Shown one piece after another: positions 29,771 to 31,987 of a stretch of 31,987 nt of DNA. This DNA comes from a virus. The DNA lies in the IMG/VR virus record IMGVR_UViG_3300020056_001913, positions 1 to 31,987 of that record, one strand, 5' to 3'. The notes under the pieces were generated by a model. It was given only the letters and a program-made list of their open reading frames with translations. It was not told where the DNA came from and did no database searches. Numbering within the stretch: position 1 is the first letter of the stretch; every line of letters starts with the position of its first letter. The position numbers were made by a program, and so were the translations under genes.

Positions 29771-31987
29771 ATGAAATATCTCTTATCCCTTCTATTATTA
29801 GTCCCGATTCTAGGATTTGCAGAAGTCCACTATAATCGGAATGAACTCCCTCAACTTAACGCACAAATCTTAGAAGCATCAGAATTTGCAGATCGTATCG
29901 AAGCTACAATGGTACCCGTCGCAAAGCTCAAGCCTGTACAAACTCAACGTGTTAAAGACTTAGTCAAGCACGAAAAGCGACTCATTAAAGTCCAACAAGA
30001 TACCTATAGACCTTTAGTCATCGATCATGATTATTACATCATTGATGGGCACCACCGATATGATGCACTTACCGAAATGGGTGTAGAAATGGCAAGAGTG
30101 CTACTTGTTCATGCAAACATCAAAGATGTAGTTGACTCTTTTCAAGAATATCGTGACGATACACCAACATATGAACCAATGGAAGAAATTCGAGTATACG
30201 GCTCTCGTGCCAATCTTATTAATGCTGTTGATAAGCAAATGATGGCAGATAACATTATCTCAGTTGTCGATTCAGATGCACTAGGTAACTTCCCAGATAC
30301 TACTGCGGCAGACGCAGTTCGTCGCTTGTCTGGTATCAATGTAGAGAATGATCAGGGTGAAGGTCGTTATATTACCATTCGTGGATTGTCCTCTGACCTT
30401 AATGCAGTGTCAGTAAATGGGGCTTCAATGGTGGCACCTGAGAATGGACGCTCAGTGATCATGGATGGCATTCCAACCGAACTTCTGGATAGTATTACCG
30501 TAGCGAAGTCTTTAGTGCCTGAGATGGATGCTGATAGCATCGGAGGGCGGGTTGAATTCAATACGAAAAAAGCAACTGAACTTGACGATCGTTTATTCAA
30601 TATTAAGCTTGCCACAAAATGGAGCGAGAAAGATGATAAGCAAATGCCTAACGCTTCTATCATCTATGGTGATTTCATTACAGATAACGTAGCTCATATC
30701 GCAGGTCTTACCTACTCATCTCGTCGTATCATTTCCCACAATAACGAAACTGGCTTTGGCTGGGAAGATGGGTTAATGAATGACGACTACGAAATGAGAT
30801 GGTATGATGTTGAGCGAGAGCGTTATGGCTTTAGCTATGACATTGCCTATGATACAGGAACGACCGTATATTATGCAAACGTTCTCCATAATCAATACGA
30901 TGAAACCGAAACTCGATTTAAGAATGAGTACGGTAAGATCAAAAATACTGGTGCTGAATTTGATAATGCAGTCGAGTCTTCTCGTGTACGCCACGACGTA
31001 GAAACAAAGCAACGTTACGAAACTCGTACAATTAGCGCAGCTTCAATTGGATTCGAACACCTTGGTAGCGTAACAATTGATGGTCAACTTTCTTTTTCAA
31101 GAGCAGAAGAAGATGACTCGGATAATGCTGACATTACTTTCCGTAACTATGACAAAGACTTTGGTGCTTTGTTTGATTGGTCTAATCCACGCCTTCCTAC
31201 TGTAACTGCTTATGATCCAGGCCTTCGTGATCCAGCAAACCTCGAGTTTGATGCTTTCGAAACATGGTCAAATGTCAGCCAAGACGAAGAAGTAGCGGCT
31301 CAGCTCAACTTTGAGTTTGATACAAGTTTCGGTATGATTAAGACTGGTGTCAAGTATCGAGATCGTACTAAGGAAGTTGATGACTACATCATTGGTTATA
31401 CATGGGATCGTACTCTTGCAGACTTCGACTCATCTGCACCTGATTGGATCTGGGATCATCAAACATTAGGTCCACACCTTTCGGGCGCAGACACTTATGA
31501 CCTACTCAATTATGTAGATCAAATGGAGTTTGATTTTGAAGACGATCTCAGCAGGGACTTTACTACTGACGAGCGTATCATGGCGGCATATATTCAAGAT
31601 ACGGTTGACTTTGAAAATGGTACAATCATCTTTGGTGTTCGCTATGAAACGACAGAGTTCGAGTCTCAGGCATATAACCAAGACGGTGAGCTTGTATTTG
31701 CAGAGAATGATTACTCGTTCCTTGCACCTAACTTGACTGTGAAGTACTTCTTGACTGACAACCTTCAGGTTCGTGGTGCTCTTTGGCGTGGACTTTCTCG
31801 CCCAGGCTTTAAGGAAACTGCACCAAAGACTTCGGTTGATGTAGACACCTCTGGTGATACTACAGGTTCGGTCGGTAATCCAGATCTACAACCTTATGAA
31901 GCAGATAACTTTGACATTTCGCTTGAGTACTATGGTGATGGAATGACATTCGCTTCAGTCGGTTTCTTCTATAAGAACATTGCAAAT
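29771..31987 (+). CDS. Secreted ParB-like domain fused to TonB-dependent outer-membrane receptor (3' end outside window)
   Basis: The frame is open from the ATG (AAAGAGG ten bases upstream) to the window end: 739 residues. Residues 1-17 (MKYLLSLLLLVPILGFA) are a signal peptide with an Ala cleavage site. Residues about 40-130 look like a ParB/sulfiredoxin-type domain: VPVAKLKPVQ, then YRPLVIDHDYYIIDGHHRYDAL with DGHHR at 92-96. Residues about 138-146 (EEIRVYGSR) resemble a TonB box. The plug follows with DAVRRLSGINVENDQGEGRY, ITIRGLSSDLNAVSVNGA and LVPEMDADSIGGRVEFNTKK, the pattern of the proteobacterial TIGR01782-like receptors. Beta-barrel strands fill the rest (for example IIFGVRYETTEF, YSFLAPNLTVKYFLTDNLQV). 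Related receptors run to 850-1000 residues, so perhaps 100-250 are missing. The ligand is unknown; the class often takes up oligosaccharides. Confidence 0.85.
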   Translation, partial: MKYLLSLLLLVPILGFAEVHYNRNELPQLNAQILEASEFADRIEATMVPVAKLKPVQTQRVKDLVKHEKRLIKVQQDTYRPLVIDHDYYIIDGHHRYDALTEMGVEMARVLLVHANIKDVVDSFQEYRDDTPTYEPMEEIRVYGSRANLINAVDKQMMADNIISVVDSDALGNFPDTTAADAVRRLSGINVENDQGEGRYITIRGLSSDLNAVSVNGASMVAPENGRSVIMDGIPTELLDSITVAKSLVPEMDADSIGGRVEFNTKKATELDDRLFNIKLATKWSEKDDKQMPNASIIYGDFITDNVAHIAGLTYSSRRIISHNNETGFGWEDGLMNDDYEMRWYDVERERYGFSYDIAYDTGTTVYYANVLHNQYDETETRFKNEYGKIKNTGAEFDNAVESSRVRHDVETKQRYETRTISAASIGFEHLGSVTIDGQLSFSRAEEDDSDNADITFRNYDKDFGALFDWSNPRLPTVTAYDPGLRDPANLEFDAFETWSNVSQDEEVAAQLNFEFDTSFGMIKTGVKYRDRTKEVDDYIIGYTWDRTLADFDSSAPDWIWDHQTLGPHLSGADTYDLLNYVDQMEFDFEDDLSRDFTTDERIMAAYIQDTVDFENGTIIFGVRYETTEFESQAYNQDGELVFAENDYSFLAPNLTVKYFLTDNLQVRGALWRGLSRPGFKETAPKTSVDVDTSGDTTGSVGNPDLQPYEADNFDISLEYYGDGMTFASVGFFYKNIAN

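Noticed and set aside
1-31987. tRNA genes or CRISPR arrays
   Set aside because: No cloverleaf with a CCA-type end and no regularly spaced short repeats were found by eye; the repeats present are coding modules.

Overview
The window is part of the late, structural half of a T4-type contractile-tailed phage (myovirus) genome. All convincing genes lie on the + strand and are tightly packed. The order gp13, gp14, gp15, gp16, gp17, gp18, gp19, gp20, two head-core genes, gp21, gp22, gp23 (15229-29564) reproduces the T4 morphogenesis order. T4-type late promoters (TATAAATA or one-base variants) stand 22-34 bases ahead of many of these genes. A/T-rich intergenic DNA, a chaperone-tipped tail fibre, DUF7936-like small proteins and glycan-related genes resemble marine T4-like phages. 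The partial TonB-dependent receptor at the right end has motifs of the proteobacterial (TIGR01782-like) class, so a marine gammaproteobacterial host is plausible. That is inference; no host gene is present to prove it.

Layout. (1) 2-3253: the 3' part of a very large tail fibre with a repeated Tyr-rich module and an S74-type self-cleaving chaperone end. (2) 3254-4503: three small structural-type genes, two of them tandem paralogues. (3) 4539-7589: a glycan cassette of a beta-propeller glycosidase-like protein, a TPR-FkbM methyltransferase-like protein, and a cytidylyltransferase fused to a sugar-phosphate-isomerase-type cupin. (4) 7640-14932: six large modular surface-type proteins built from shared beta modules; one ends in a Hint (intein/hedgehog-like) domain and one carries six Calx-beta-like repeats. 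(5) 15229-19992: neck, tail-completion and terminase genes, with a second cytidylyltransferase inserted between gp15 and gp16. (6) 20072-29564: sheath, tube, portal, core, protease, scaffold and major capsid, ended by a strong terminator. (7) 29771 to the window end: a secreted protein with a ParB-like domain fused to a TonB-dependent outer-membrane receptor, preceded by a promoter-like site and a second terminator hairpin.

How it fits together. gp20 nucleates the prohead, gp22 and the core proteins scaffold gp23, gp21 matures the head, gp16/17 package DNA, and gp13/14/15 join the head to the gp18/gp19 tail. Regions 1-4 probably build and decorate the adsorption apparatus. The most unusual items are the phage-borne ParB-TonB receptor fusion, the Hint-tailed structural protein, and a capsid-targeting-like start nested inside a head-core gene.
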